Below are positions 27,328-36,151 of a stretch of 64,000 bases of DNA, piece by piece. The stretch comes from Paenibacillus riograndensis SBR5. Lineage in GTDB: Bacteria; Bacillota; Bacilli; Paenibacillales; Paenibacillaceae. The translations under genes were made by a program, and so were the position numbers. Below the pieces are notes generated by a model. The model did not search any database. It was not told the DNA's origin and saw only the letters and a list, made by a program, of their open reading frames with translations. The DNA is taken from positions 2,495,001 through 2,559,000 of the forward strand of contig NZ_LN831776.1 in the NCBI RefSeq assembly GCF_000981585.1, read 5' to 3'. Position 1 is the stretch's first letter; each line of letters starts with the position of its first letter.

Positions 27328-28548
27328 ATGATCACGAATAACAGTCAGCAAACCGGAGATACAGGCAAATCCATGCATTCTTATTTGGCCCCGCTGGTCC
27401 AGCAGATTCAGCCTTCGGGCATCCGCAAGTTTTTTGATCTGGCGGCAGGCAGCAAAGATATTATCTCCCTTGGGGTCGGGGAACCGGACTTCAAGACGCC
27501 TTGGCATGTCAGGGAAGCCTGCGTATATTCGCTGGAGAGGGGGTTCACCGGCTATACCTCGAATGCGGGTATGCCGGAGCTGCGGGAAGGCATCGCCGAA
27601 TACCTGCACACCCGTTTCGCCGTAGAATACAATCCGGCCAATGAGATCATCGCCACAGTAGGCGGCAGTGAAGCGATTGATCTGGCGCTGCGCGCCTTAA
27701 TCTCGCCCGGGGATGAAATTCTTATTCCGGAGCCCTGCTATATTTCCTACTCGCCGATTACAGCAATAGGCGGAGGGATTCCCGTTGGCATTGAGACATT
27801 CGGGGAGAACAACTTCAAGCTTACCGCCGAGGGGCTGGAAGCCAAGATTACTCCGCGTTCCAAAATCCTTATTCTCTGTTATCCCAGCAATCCGACAGGA
27901 GCGATCATGAGCCGTGAGGATTGGGAACCAATCGCCAGGATTGTGGAGAAACATGATCTCATCGTGATTTCAGATGAAATCTATGCCGAGCTGACGTACA
28001 GCGGCAATCATGTCAGCTTCGCTTCCCTGCCGGGCATGAAGGACCGGACCATTCTGGTCAGCGGTTTTTCCAAGGCTTTTGCCATGACAGGCTGGCGGAT
28101 GGGTTATGCCTGCGGCCACCCGGATTTGATTGCCGCGATGCTGAAGATCCACCAATACACCGTCATGTGCGCACCGTCCATGGGCCAGGTGGCTGCGCTG
28201 GAGGCACTGACCAACGGCATGGAGGAGAAGGACCGGATGGTTGATTCGTATAACCAGCGCCGCCGCCTGATTGTCAAAGGCTTGCGCGATGCCGGGCTGG
28301 AATGCCATGAGCCGCAGGGCGCATTTTACGCGTTCCCGAGCATTCGCCGGACCGGACTGACCTCTGACGAGTTCGCCCAGCGCCTGCTGCTTGAACACAA
28401 GGTAGCCGCAGTTCCAGGCAGTGTTTTCGGATTAGGGGGAGAAGGGTATCTGCGCTGCTCTTACGCCACTTCCGTCTCCCAGCTGAATGAAGCCGTTGAA
28501 CGGATAGGGGCATTCGTCTCACAGCTTGAACGCGAACGAACGGAGTAA
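27328..28548 (+). CDS. alaT: Class I PLP-dependent aminotransferase (AlaT-like)
   Basis: 406 residues. Fold-type I aminotransferase with LGVGEPDFKTPWHV near the start, YPSNPTGAIMS, ISDEIYAELTY, and the PLP Schiff-base lysine Lys249 in SGFSKAFAMTGWRMGY; the C-terminal Arg motif is LRCSYATS. The closest pattern is the PatA/AlaT group that transaminates alanine or aromatic and sulfur amino acids. An extra ~20-residue N-terminal segment precedes the usual start region, but AAAGGAAG precedes this ATG. Co-transcribed with the regulator in front. Confidence 0.9.
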   Translation: MITNNSQQTGDTGKSMHSYLAPLVQQIQPSGIRKFFDLAAGSKDIISLGVGEPDFKTPWHVREACVYSLERGFTGYTSNAGMPELREGIAEYLHTRFAVEYNPANEIIATVGGSEAIDLALRALISPGDEILIPEPCYISYSPITAIGGGIPVGIETFGENNFKLTAEGLEAKITPRSKILILCYPSNPTGAIMSREDWEPIARIVEKHDLIVISDEIYAELTYSGNHVSFASLPGMKDRTILVSGFSKAFAMTGWRMGYACGHPDLIAAMLKIHQYTVMCAPSMGQVAALEALTNGMEEKDRMVDSYNQRRRLIVKGLRDAGLECHEPQGAFYAFPSIRRTGLTSDEFAQRLLLEHKVAAVPGSVFGLGGEGYLRCSYATSVSQLNEAVERIGAFVSQLERERTE

Positions 28549-28686
28549 TGCAGCAAGAATGAAGTAAATCGGACTATGGCGGATCTTCCTGTTCTATGGT
28601 ATTATTTTACTCTGGGAACAAGAAACACCTGTATATGTATTTACAAGGATTTTCTTTTCTGAATAATACATTTAGGAGGGATGATT

Positions 28687-28938
28687 GTGCTCAGCGCCGA
28701 TTATTACTTGCCTTCCTTTGGTGGCGAATGTTTGACCGGAAGCGGCAAACGGCCCCCCAAAGGTGATGTTAACGCACGCAGACTCTCTCTGGAGGATGAG
28801 ATCCTCACACTCCGCAGCAGAATGGAACAGCTTTTTGTTCAGGAGAATTCCTTCACTTCAGCTAAGGTGATTGAAATCAGCAGCCTGCTGGACCTGAAAA
28901 TAAATGAATACATGAAGGGGCATTCCCGCCGGCGCTAG
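28687..28938 (+). CDS. Spo0E-like aspartyl-phosphate phosphatase
   Basis: 83 residues from GTG 28687, six bases after AGGAGGG (the ATG at 28681 directly abuts that site). The C-terminal half (LEDEILTLRSRMEQLF...VIEISSLLDLKINEYM) is the two-helix Spo0E fold. In Spo0E the signature is SQELD; here it reads SSLLD, keeping the key Asp. Such proteins dephosphorylate Spo0A-P and hold back sporulation. Followed closely by its own terminator. Confidence 0.75.
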   Translation: MLSADYYLPSFGGECLTGSGKRPPKGDVNARRLSLEDEILTLRSRMEQLFVQENSFTSAKVIEISSLLDLKINEYMKGHSRRR

Positions 28939-28959
28939 GCTGGTGATGCTCTTGACCAG

Positions 28960-28981
28960 GGACCTTCGGGTCCTTTTTTTG
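28960..28981 (+). terminator. Intrinsic terminator after the Spo0E-like gene
   Basis: GGACC-TTCG-GGTCC followed by seven T residues. Confidence 0.92.
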
Positions 28982-29007
28982 TGTCCGTGTCCCCCGCAGA
29001 CAAAGCA

Positions 29008-29436
29008 CTAGAAATGTTGATTGATTTTCACCAGCATTTCTTTGAGGAGCTTCTGCTCATCGCTGGAAAGGGGTTGAACGATTTCAGCCTCCACTTGTTG
29101 AAAAGACCTCTTGAACTCTTCAATTAACTCAACGCCTTTGGGCAGTACATATATATTTTTTTGCCGCTCGTTATGGGCCGGAATTTTACGTTCGATGTAT
29201 CCCTTTTTTTCAAGACCTTGAAGTATGCTCGTAATGCTTGCTCCGCGGGCATGGAACCGGTCGGAGAGATCCCTCTGAATTACCCCCTTTTCTTGATGCT
29301 TATGAATATATTCGATCATTTTTCCCTGCTGGGCATTTAATCCTAATTCTCTGATGCTCTCATCAGCCCGTCTTTTCAACTTCAGCCCGATGAGCTGCAG
29401 TAATTCCAGATAGGGTGTATCCTGCTGAGTATCCAT
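29008..29436 (-). CDS. MarR-family transcription regulator
   Basis: 142 residues. MarR winged helix: LNAQQGKMIEYIHKHQEKGVIQRDLSDRFHARGASITSILQGLEKKGYIERKI, then a charged wing and a C-terminal dimer helix. Start ATG has AAGGAGGACAAACGTTA. Divergent from an amidohydrolase gene. Two copies of a 12-bp palindrome lie at the amidohydrolase promoter, so it is probably a repressor of that gene. The shared intergenic region has been split by a palindromic mobile-like element. Confidence 0.9.
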   Translation of the reverse strand: MDTQQDTPYLELLQLIGLKLKRRADESIRELGLNAQQGKMIEYIHKHQEKGVIQRDLSDRFHARGASITSILQGLEKKGYIERKIPAHNERQKNIYVLPKGVELIEEFKRSFQQVEAEIVQPLSSDEQKLLKEMLVKINQHF

Positions 29437-29474
29437 TAACGTTTGTCCTCCTTACGCTAGAATTATTAAAGTTT

Positions 29475-29690
29475 TATATAGAGTGAACTTAAGATATTTA
29501 CATTAGGGACTTCGTCGGGACTACGGAGAATGTTTGGACTTCCGGCCGCTGTTGTCTGCAGATTTCTTGATTGTTACCGCTGTTCGCGGTAGAAATCCGC
29601 AGACAAAGGCGGACGCATTCGCTCCTACAGTTCCAAACTTCCCCTCCATCCCTTTATCCTTTTGTTAGTTTTTCAAGTTCACTCTATATA
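29475..29690 (-). mobile_element. MITE-like palindromic element with perfect 16-bp terminal inverted repeats (copy 2)
   Basis: 216 bp bounded by TATATAGAGTGAACTT (29475-29490) and its exact inverse (29675-29690), without any coding frame. Inside are the outer arms (29529-29538 with 29632-29640), a 15-bp stem (29552-29566 with 29592-29606) and an ACCGC/GCGGT inner hairpin. It is homologous to 7059-7170 and 33204-33369. It lies between marR and the amidohydrolase gene. TA-type target duplication is possible but cannot be separated from the repeat end. Confidence 0.75.
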
Positions 29691-29711
29691 TCTGTCAATA
29701 ATGAAACTTTA

Positions 29712-29778
29712 TTAGGATTCTAAATAATTGTCAATAGAATATTCATGGATTGACAATTAGAATTCTAATAATTAAAAT
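29712..29778 (+). promoter_or_regulatory. Amidohydrolase promoter with two probable MarR operators
   Basis: TTGACA (29750-29755), 17-bp spacer, TAAAAT (29773-29778). The perfect palindrome TTAGAATTCTAA (29757-29768) fills the spacer, and the near copy TTAGGATTCTAA lies at 29712-29723. A dimeric MarR bound there would block RNA polymerase. Confidence 0.75.
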
Positions 29779-29832
29779 ACAATCAATCGGTTGGTCGTTA
29801 AGACGGACTGAACAAACTGAGGAGGTCATAAA

Positions 29833-31143
29833 ATGAGCAGCGGCGAACAAAGTCATCCAATGGCAGGGGTAACGGCTATTACGAATGCCCGTATTTTTGA
29901 TGGGGAGAAGGTTATCAGCGCAAGGCATATTATCATTCAAGAGGGCATGATCATCGCTGTAGGGGGAGAGATTCCGGCACATGCGGCCGTGATTGATGCG
30001 GATAATGCAACGTTGATGCCTGGTCTTATTGATGCGCATGTTCATACCTCCATCGGCGGGTTGCGGGATGCTCTCAAATTCGGCGTAACAACTGAACTTG
30101 AGATGAATGGCGGTTTTACGGAAAAAGGTCGTGAAATTCAATTGCAGAATTTGGGCGGCATCGCGGACGTTCGTTCGGCCGGCATGGCTGTCACGGCTCC
30201 AGGCGGTCATCCCGACGAATTATTGCCGGATGATGGTGAGATTCCTGATTTTGTGCTAAAAGAACTAGAGAAGTTAACGGAGAAAGACCGGAATGCGATG
30301 CTCGAAGCTTTTGCCCATGATCATGATGAGGCACCTCAAGTGACAACTATAGAGGAAGCGGTCAAGCATGTTCATACTCAAGTGGAGAATGGCGCCGATT
30401 ATATTAAAATTATGATTGAAGAAGGAACAGTCATGGGGGTGCCGGGACTTCCCGTTTTAAGTGAAGACATTCTAAAAGCGGCTGTAAGAGAAGCGCATAA
30501 GCTGAATAAAATCGTCCTGGCCCACGTGTTGACAGCCGACTCTTCGCAATCTGCCATCCGAATTGGTGTTGACGGTCTCGCCCACCTATTTATCGACCGG
30601 CCTGAATCAACGTCCGAAGTAGTGGCAGCTATTAAAGATTCCGGTGCGTTTGTTACACCATGTTTGGTATTGAACGCGTCAATCATCGGAAATCCGGCGT
30701 CCGAACTGGCTGGCGATCCGCGGGTGAACTCGAAATTAAGCCAGGAATGGATTGATATCTTGAATTCCAGCTTCAATACGTATCCGCAAGGGAGCTTGGA
30801 CAACAGCTTCAAAAGCGTGATGGAGCTTCACAAGGCCGGAGTCGATATTCTTGTCGGGACTGACGTCTCCCCCGTTCCGCTCCACAACCTCGGAGGTCTG
30901 GCTCATGGAGCCAGCGTTCATCATGAGATGCAATTGCTGGTGCAGGCTGGCTTCACCCCAGTAGAAGCTCTACAGTCAGCTACCTCCAAGCCGGCCCGCC
31001 GCTTCGGTCTCCAGGACCGGGGGCGCATTGCCGAAGGCTTGCGTGCGGATCTGGTATTGGTGGATGGTGATCCGACAACCAGCATTTCGGACAGCCTATC
31101 CATCCAAGCGGTGTGGTTAAAAGGAGAGGGGCAGCAGATCTGA
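29833..31143 (+). CDS. Metal-dependent amidohydrolase (imidazolonepropionase-like)
   Basis: 436 residues. Beta-sandwich N-terminus (VTAITNARIFDGEKVISA), then a TIM-barrel hydrolase: metal motif DAHVHT, a lysine in YIKIMIEEG where carboxylated Lys is expected, AHVLT His, and GTDVSP Asp. The C-terminal GLRADLVLVDGDP completes the sandwich. The family includes imidazolonepropionase, prolidase-like and xenobiotic hydrolases; the substrate here is not clear. No signal peptide. GGAGG ribosome site. Control by the divergent MarR suggests induction by a small, perhaps toxic, substrate. Confidence 0.88.
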   Translation: MSSGEQSHPMAGVTAITNARIFDGEKVISARHIIIQEGMIIAVGGEIPAHAAVIDADNATLMPGLIDAHVHTSIGGLRDALKFGVTTELEMNGGFTEKGREIQLQNLGGIADVRSAGMAVTAPGGHPDELLPDDGEIPDFVLKELEKLTEKDRNAMLEAFAHDHDEAPQVTTIEEAVKHVHTQVENGADYIKIMIEEGTVMGVPGLPVLSEDILKAAVREAHKLNKIVLAHVLTADSSQSAIRIGVDGLAHLFIDRPESTSEVVAAIKDSGAFVTPCLVLNASIIGNPASELAGDPRVNSKLSQEWIDILNSSFNTYPQGSLDNSFKSVMELHKAGVDILVGTDVSPVPLHNLGGLAHGASVHHEMQLLVQAGFTPVEALQSATSKPARRFGLQDRGRIAEGLRADLVLVDGDPTTSISDSLSIQAVWLKGEGQQI

Positions 31144-31324
31144 TTAGAAATTCGGTTACGGCAGGGGAGTGTCTTGTAACAGTAAGTTTGTTCTTATTTA
31201 TGATAATTACACATCCCTCCTTATAATAGTAGTTAAGTGCCCCGCATCTCCCGTCACCATTGGCTGATTTTGCGTTTATTGAGTACGGGGCACTTTACTA
31301 ATGTAGTGAAGGATGGGAACAGCC

Positions 31325-32215
31325 ATGGTTAAGGTTTTTAAAAGTGAAGCAGGCAAGGAAGCCGTACTGCATTCTTACAACATGCTGCTCAGGCAGTGGA
31401 ATACTGAAATTCAGGAGTTGGATATAGAGACTCCTTACGGTACGACACACTGCATTGTGGCCGGCAATGCCGCCAATCCGCCGCTGCTGCTGTTTCACGG
31501 GGTAGGGGATAACTCAGCAGTGATGTGGCTGCTCAATATGAAAGAGCTCGTCCGGCATTTCTATTGCATCGCAGTAGATACCATAGGCGGTCCGGGAAAA
31601 AGCGTGCCTAACGGGAATTACAGCAAGCAGACGTTCCGGCAGGTAGAGTGGATCAGCAGCATTGCTGACAGTCTGAATCTCACAACATTTAATATTGCGG
31701 GAGTATCCAATGGGGCTTATATGGCTTTCAACTACGCAACACAAAAGAGTGAAAGAGTTGAACGAGTGGTCTGCATGGAGGGAGGTATGGTCACTGCGCC
31801 GTTCAAGGCCATGCTGCAAACGCTGCTGATGATGTTCCCCGAAATCCTGGTTCCCACCCGCAATAATCTGCTGAAGGTTGTGGACAAGCTCAGTTCCCCG
31901 GATTCCCGTCTGTCCGAGAAACATCCCGAAGTGGCGGAGCATCTGGTGCTGCTAATGAAAAACCACAACCAGCAGGCCATGTTCATACATAAGCTGGAGC
32001 TATACGATAAAGAGAAAGCGGTTGCAGTCAAAGAGAAGCTTTATTTTTTAATAGGAGAATATAAGCTGGACCGCAAGCGGGATTTCATCAAGCTGCTGAC
32101 CGACGGGGGATTCCGCTATCAAGTCATACCGGGTGCCGGACACGGCATCAACCATGAGCAGCCGGAGGCCGTCAATCGGGAAACCGTGGGCTTTTTGCTT
32201 GGGAAGGAGGTGTAG
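31325..32215 (+). CDS. Alpha/beta hydrolase
   Basis: 296 residues from ATG 31325 (ATG 31313 is possible but has no spacing to GAAGG). Oxyanion segment LLLFHGVGDNS, nucleophile Ser128 in GVSNG, and C-terminal His in GAGHGINHEQPE. It resembles small carboxylesterases or haloperoxidase-like hydrolases with unknown substrate. It ends 2 bp before the kinase-like gene, so the two form an operon. Confidence 0.88.
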   Translation: MVKVFKSEAGKEAVLHSYNMLLRQWNTEIQELDIETPYGTTHCIVAGNAANPPLLLFHGVGDNSAVMWLLNMKELVRHFYCIAVDTIGGPGKSVPNGNYSKQTFRQVEWISSIADSLNLTTFNIAGVSNGAYMAFNYATQKSERVERVVCMEGGMVTAPFKAMLQTLLMMFPEILVPTRNNLLKVVDKLSSPDSRLSEKHPEVAEHLVLLMKNHNQQAMFIHKLELYDKEKAVAVKEKLYFLIGEYKLDRKRDFIKLLTDGGFRYQVIPGAGHGINHEQPEAVNRETVGFLLGKEV

Positions 32216-32217
32216 AG

Positions 32218-33162
32218 ATGATTATGGATGAGGTAAAAAAGCAGGCTTTTGCAGCACTTGGCTGTGATCCTGAACAGGCGAAACTGCTTGGAGGATATGA
32301 CAGCAATGTGTTTGAAATAAACCGCAGCGGCGAAGAGATTGTGGTGAAGATATTGGAAAATGCCATTACAGACGAGGAGGCGCTTTTGTCGGAGTTTGAA
32401 TGGCTGGAGTATTTGCGCAGTGAGGGTCTGAGTGCAGTCAAGCCGATTCTTTTGAATACCGGACAGTACATTTTTCCAGTTTCGGAGAAGTACTGTTGTG
32501 TTGCCTATGAAAAAGTTGAGGGCACCACTCTGAATCCTAATGACATAATGAGCTGGAATCCTAATGTGTTTGAACAATGGGGAATGGCCATAGGAAAGAT
32601 GCATGTTTTGGCCAAAAGCTATCAGCCGGTCCATAAACGTCCGCAGTGGTTCCATCACAGTCTGCTCAAAGGCGGAGTTCTTAATAATGACCCTATTTTG
32701 GCGGAAAAGTGGCAGGGATTTAAGGATGCTTTCAAACAGCTTCCAGTTACCCGTGAGAACTTTGGTCTGATTCACGGCGATCTGCATCATTCCAACGTTC
32801 TGCTTCATCAGGGGAATTTGACGCTTCTTGATTTTGGGGACAGCGAGTATCACTGGTTTGCATATGATATCGCCATTTCTGTATATCACATCGCCTATAC
32901 TGTTCCCGCGGGACCGCAAAGGCAAGCTTTTGTACAAGCGTTTTTCGGCTCTTTTATGGACGGGTATGCCCAAGAGAACTGCAATATCGGGTTTATTCCG
33001 CAAATTGATACTTTTATAGACTATCGGCATCTATTCTCTTATACCTATCACACAGCTTACGCTGATTGGAGCCAACTCACACAGGGTCAAGTGGAATTTC
33101 TGGGCCAAATGAGATCAGCAATCTTACAGGATTCACCTTGTTTAGGTTTTTCTCTGGCATAA
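32218..33162 (+). CDS. APH-family phosphotransferase
   Basis: 314 residues with the aminoglycoside phosphotransferase / choline kinase fold: nucleotide loop LLGGYDSNVFEI, lysine in EIVVKIL, catalytic Asp188 in HGDLHHSN, and metal Asp in LLDFGDSEYHW. Members phosphorylate small hydroxyl compounds, sugars, amino-sugars or antibiotics. The pairing with an alpha/beta hydrolase is not diagnostic. ATG with GGAGGTGTAGAG. A resistance role is possible but not shown. Confidence 0.85.
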   Translation: MIMDEVKKQAFAALGCDPEQAKLLGGYDSNVFEINRSGEEIVVKILENAITDEEALLSEFEWLEYLRSEGLSAVKPILLNTGQYIFPVSEKYCCVAYEKVEGTTLNPNDIMSWNPNVFEQWGMAIGKMHVLAKSYQPVHKRPQWFHHSLLKGGVLNNDPILAEKWQGFKDAFKQLPVTRENFGLIHGDLHHSNVLLHQGNLTLLDFGDSEYHWFAYDIAISVYHIAYTVPAGPQRQAFVQAFFGSFMDGYAQENCNIGFIPQIDTFIDYRHLFSYTYHTAYADWSQLTQGQVEFLGQMRSAILQDSPCLGFSLA

Positions 33163-33203
33163 AGGATTCTCAGATATACAAACAGGGAAAAGTGGGGGAA
33201 GAG

Positions 33204-33369
33204 AAGTTTGGAACTGTAGGAGCGGTAGCTTCCGCCTTTGTCTGCGGATTTCCACCGCGAAGAGCGGGAATATCAAGAAATCTGCAGATGGGCAGTGGCT
33301 GGAAGTCCAAACATTCTCTGTAGTCCCGACGACGTCCCTAATGTAAAGAGCTTAAGATCACTCTATATA
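33204..33369 (+). repeat. Interspersed palindromic element, copy 3 (left end eroded)
   Basis: Core 33204-33315 matches the other copies: AAGTTTGGA arm, TTGTCTGCGGATTTC stem strand, CCGC/GCGG inner hairpin and TCCAAACATT arm. The right end AAGATCACTCTATATA (33354-33369) matches the 29675-29690 terminal repeat with one change. No matching left terminal repeat is found, so this copy is decayed. Confidence 0.75.
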
Positions 33370-33610
33370 GAACTTATATTCTATTGCATTTTCTGCAGCA
33401 GATGACCCATAAATCGGTCGATAAGCTCAATCTATTGTATTCTCTACATTAGAATCCTCTGGCGTACAGATGCTGTTATTCTCCGTCCATGGACGGAGGG
33501 CGGGAACATACGTCAGCCTGATGAGGGGCTCCGGCTGTAGGGAATATAATGATCTCATACGTGTGTACATGCGGCGCCGGCTGTGCTGCACAAGAAAGAG
33601 GATGAGAATC

Positions 33611-34375
33611 ATGTTAAAGGCTGATATGCTGCGGGACCCGGGTACTTTTGACAGGTTGGAGCTAACGCCTGCAGGGGCCGTGAACCCGGTAAATGGACAA
33701 TGTTATCCGTGGGAGCACGGATTTTTTGTGTTTCTGAATGAGGCTGATACGGAAGGCAGCAACAAAAAGTATCTGGAAATGTATAATAAAATCGCCCGTT
33801 TTTACCGGCTGAGCAACAAAGCCTATTTCGCACTTAAATTTGGCGGGGAGCGGAACTATAGACGACAGTTTCTCTCCATGCTTGAGCTGCGGGACGGCGA
33901 TCGTGTGCTGGAGACCTCAGTGGGCAGCGCCGATAATTTCCCCTATATTGATGCAAAAGCTGAGTTCTATGGATTGGATATCTCCGGCGGGATGCTGAAG
34001 CAGGCGGTCCGCAATCTGCGGCGCTGGAGGCTCAAGGCTGAGTTGTTTCAGGGGCAAGCAGAGCACCTGCCTTTTCAGGACAATAGGTTTGACTGCGTGT
34101 ATCATGTAGGGGGCATCAATTATTTTAGTGATCCGGGCCGTGCGGTGCTGGAGATGATCAGGGTGGCGAAAAGCGGCACCAGGCTGATGATTGCCGATGA
34201 GACGGAGAAGCTGGTCAAAGGAACCTATGAGAAGGTGCCGGTGGTCAAGGGTTATTTTGAGAAGGGGAAGGATTTGCCGGGTATTCTGGGCCTGATTCCG
34301 GAGAACATGCTGGAGATAGAGTACAGGGAAGTCTGCAAAGGGTTGATGTACTGCATAACATTCAGGAAACCGTAA
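33611..34375 (+). CDS. Class I SAM-dependent methyltransferase
   Basis: 254 residues from ATG 33611, nine bases after AAGAGG; the long upstream frame has no ribosome site. Motif I is VLETSVGSADN (a variant of the usual E/DxGxGxG), then FYGLDISGGMLKQA, AEHLPFQDNRFDCVYHVGGINYF and VLEMIRVAKSGTRLMIAD, the UbiE/Methyltransf_11 pattern. The first ~60 residues are an unassigned extension. The substrate is unknown. Stand-alone gene. Confidence 0.85.
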   Translation: MLKADMLRDPGTFDRLELTPAGAVNPVNGQCYPWEHGFFVFLNEADTEGSNKKYLEMYNKIARFYRLSNKAYFALKFGGERNYRRQFLSMLELRDGDRVLETSVGSADNFPYIDAKAEFYGLDISGGMLKQAVRNLRRWRLKAELFQGQAEHLPFQDNRFDCVYHVGGINYFSDPGRAVLEMIRVAKSGTRLMIADETEKLVKGTYEKVPVVKGYFEKGKDLPGILGLIPENMLEIEYREVCKGLMYCITFRKP

Positions 34376-34506
34376 ATGCAGCAGAATAGCTGCTGCTCAC
34401 CCCGGCTCAGGATTTTGCATAACAGAAATTCCGGTCTTTGTTTGCCTAATGTGCATGGGAACGTATAAACTAATTACATGTGACTTATTAGACAGGGGGA
34501 CAAACA

Positions 34507-35070
34507 ATGGCGATCTATACACGTACGGGAGACAAAGGGGAAACCTCGGTTATTGGCGGCAGAGTGGGCAAGGATGATGTGCGCGTGGAGGCCTACGGCA
34601 CGATTGATGAGCTGAACAGCTTTGTCGGCCAGGCGCGCAGCCTGATGGAGGACGCGAAGTTCGCAGATGTCCGGGAGCAGCTGCTGGAGATTCAGCATGA
34701 GTTGTTCGATTGCGGTTCTGATCTGGCTTTTGTGAAGCTTAGCGAGAACAAATATAAGGTGAAAAGCGGGATGGCTGAACGCCTCGAAGGCTGGATCGAT
34801 GCTCTTCAAGCGGAGAATCCGGTGCTGGAGCGCTTCATCCTGCCGGGGGGAAGCCAGCTCTCTTCGGTGCTGCATGTCTGCCGCACGGTATGCCGGCGTG
34901 CGGAACGGCGTGCGGTGACGCTGGGCCGGAGTGCGGATATCAACCAGGAGGCTGTGATTTATCTGAACCGGCTGTCGGATTACTTTTTTGCGCTGGCCCG
35001 CGCAGCCAATACACGGCTTGGGATTGCTGATGTAGAATATGTGCGCAGCAAAAAGGTGTTCCGCAACTAA
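34507..35070 (+). CDS. Cob(I)alamin adenosyltransferase, PduO type
   Basis: 187 residues. PduO/MMAB fold: TRTGDKGETSVIGG near the N-terminus (ATP loop), EAYGTIDELNSFVG, LPGGSQLSSVLHVCRTVCRRAERRAV and LNRLSDYFFALAR. It transfers the adenosyl group of ATP to cob(I)alamin to make coenzyme B12, the last step of the pathway whose early genes lie at 53-64 kb. It is not under the riboswitch seen there. Only 1 bp separates it from the RluA-like gene, so the two are co-transcribed. Confidence 0.95.
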   Translation: MAIYTRTGDKGETSVIGGRVGKDDVRVEAYGTIDELNSFVGQARSLMEDAKFADVREQLLEIQHELFDCGSDLAFVKLSENKYKVKSGMAERLEGWIDALQAENPVLERFILPGGSQLSSVLHVCRTVCRRAERRAVTLGRSADINQEAVIYLNRLSDYFFALARAANTRLGIADVEYVRSKKVFRN

Positions 35071-35071
35071 G

Positions 35072-36151
35072 ATGACAACGGGCTATTATTCACCAATTAC
35101 CTATCAAGTGCCGCCGTCTGAGGACGGCTGGCTGCTGAAAACCATTCTGCAGAAGCGGATGGATGTATCCCGCAAGCTGCTGTCCCGGCTCAAAATGACC
35201 GAGCAGGGCATTATGCTGAATGGAGAACGGGTCTACATCAGCGTCCGGGTCAACACAGGAGATACTGTACAGATCCGTATGGAGCAGGAGACCTCGGAGG
35301 ATATTTTGCCGCAGCCGCTTCCTTTTGAGATCCTCTATGAGGATGAGCATCTGCTGGTTGTCAACAAGGCCGCCGGGATGATTGTGCATCCGACCCACGG
35401 GCATTATACGGACACATTGGCAAATGGAGTCGTCTATTACTGGGCGCAAAAGGGCGAACAGTTCCGCTTCCGTCCCGTCCACCGGCTGGATCAGGAGACA
35501 TCCGGCGTGCTGGTTATTGCGAAGAATCCCTACAGCCACCAGCATATTTCCGAGCAGATGATTGCCGGAACAGTGGACAAGCGTTACAACGCTTGGGTGC
35601 ACGGCGTTCCTGCTGTGCTGAGCGGCGATATCGACGGCCCGATCGACCGCGACCCGGCGGAGCCGCACCGGCGGATCGTGACGCCGGACGGCTATCCTTC
35701 CTTGACCCGCTACGAGGTCAAGGAGGTGTACCCCGGCGCAGCTAAGGTCGAGCTGAAGCTGGAGAGCGGCCGCACCCATCAGATCCGGGTGCATATGAGC
35801 TCTATCGGCTGCCCGCTGATCGGTGACGGCATGTACCGTCACCCGCTCTATAGCAAGGCGGGCTTGCCGGCCGGGGAGCCAGGGGCACGGGTCCCGGAGC
35901 GGGCGCAGCTGGAGCGGGTAGCGGAGCTGGATGCGAAGGAGCGAGTGCAGCTGGAGCGGATAGCGGAGCTGGATGCATCCATTTCGCGCCAGGCGCTGCA
36001 CGCGGTGCGGCTGTCCTTCCAGCATCCGGTGCTGCGCACGGAGCTGGTGTTTGAAGCTCCGCTGCCGCCGGATCTGGCGCTGCTTCAGGCGAAGCTGCAG
36101 CGTGAGACGGCGGCAGCGCCGGCGCCCGGCTGTGATCGAAATGAGAGGTAA
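35072..36151 (+). CDS. RluA-family pseudouridine synthase
   Basis: 359 residues from ATG 35072. S4-type RNA-binding segment (LLKTILQKRMDVSRKLLSRLKMTEQGIMLNGERVYISVRVNTGDTV), then the catalytic core with Asp140 in HRLDQETSGVLVIAKN and the RTHQIRVHM motif. It converts uridine in rRNA or tRNA to pseudouridine; target not assignable. Between the core and the last strand sits an insertion holding two 14-residue repeats (ERAQLERVAELDAK, ERVQLERIAELDAS), from two 42-bp units at 35897-35938 and 35939-35980. The C-terminus is Ala-rich. Confidence 0.92.
   Translation: MTTGYYSPITYQVPPSEDGWLLKTILQKRMDVSRKLLSRLKMTEQGIMLNGERVYISVRVNTGDTVQIRMEQETSEDILPQPLPFEILYEDEHLLVVNKAAGMIVHPTHGHYTDTLANGVVYYWAQKGEQFRFRPVHRLDQETSGVLVIAKNPYSHQHISEQMIAGTVDKRYNAWVHGVPAVLSGDIDGPIDRDPAEPHRRIVTPDGYPSLTRYEVKEVYPGAAKVELKLESGRTHQIRVHMSSIGCPLIGDGMYRHPLYSKAGLPAGEPGARVPERAQLERVAELDAKERVQLERIAELDASISRQALHAVRLSFQHPVLRTELVFEAPLPPDLALLQAKLQRETAAAPAPGCDRNER

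Noticed and set aside
32218..33162. Aminoglycoside resistance gene
   Set aside because: Only the general APH fold is evident; the same fold serves many housekeeping kinases and there is no resistance or mobile context.
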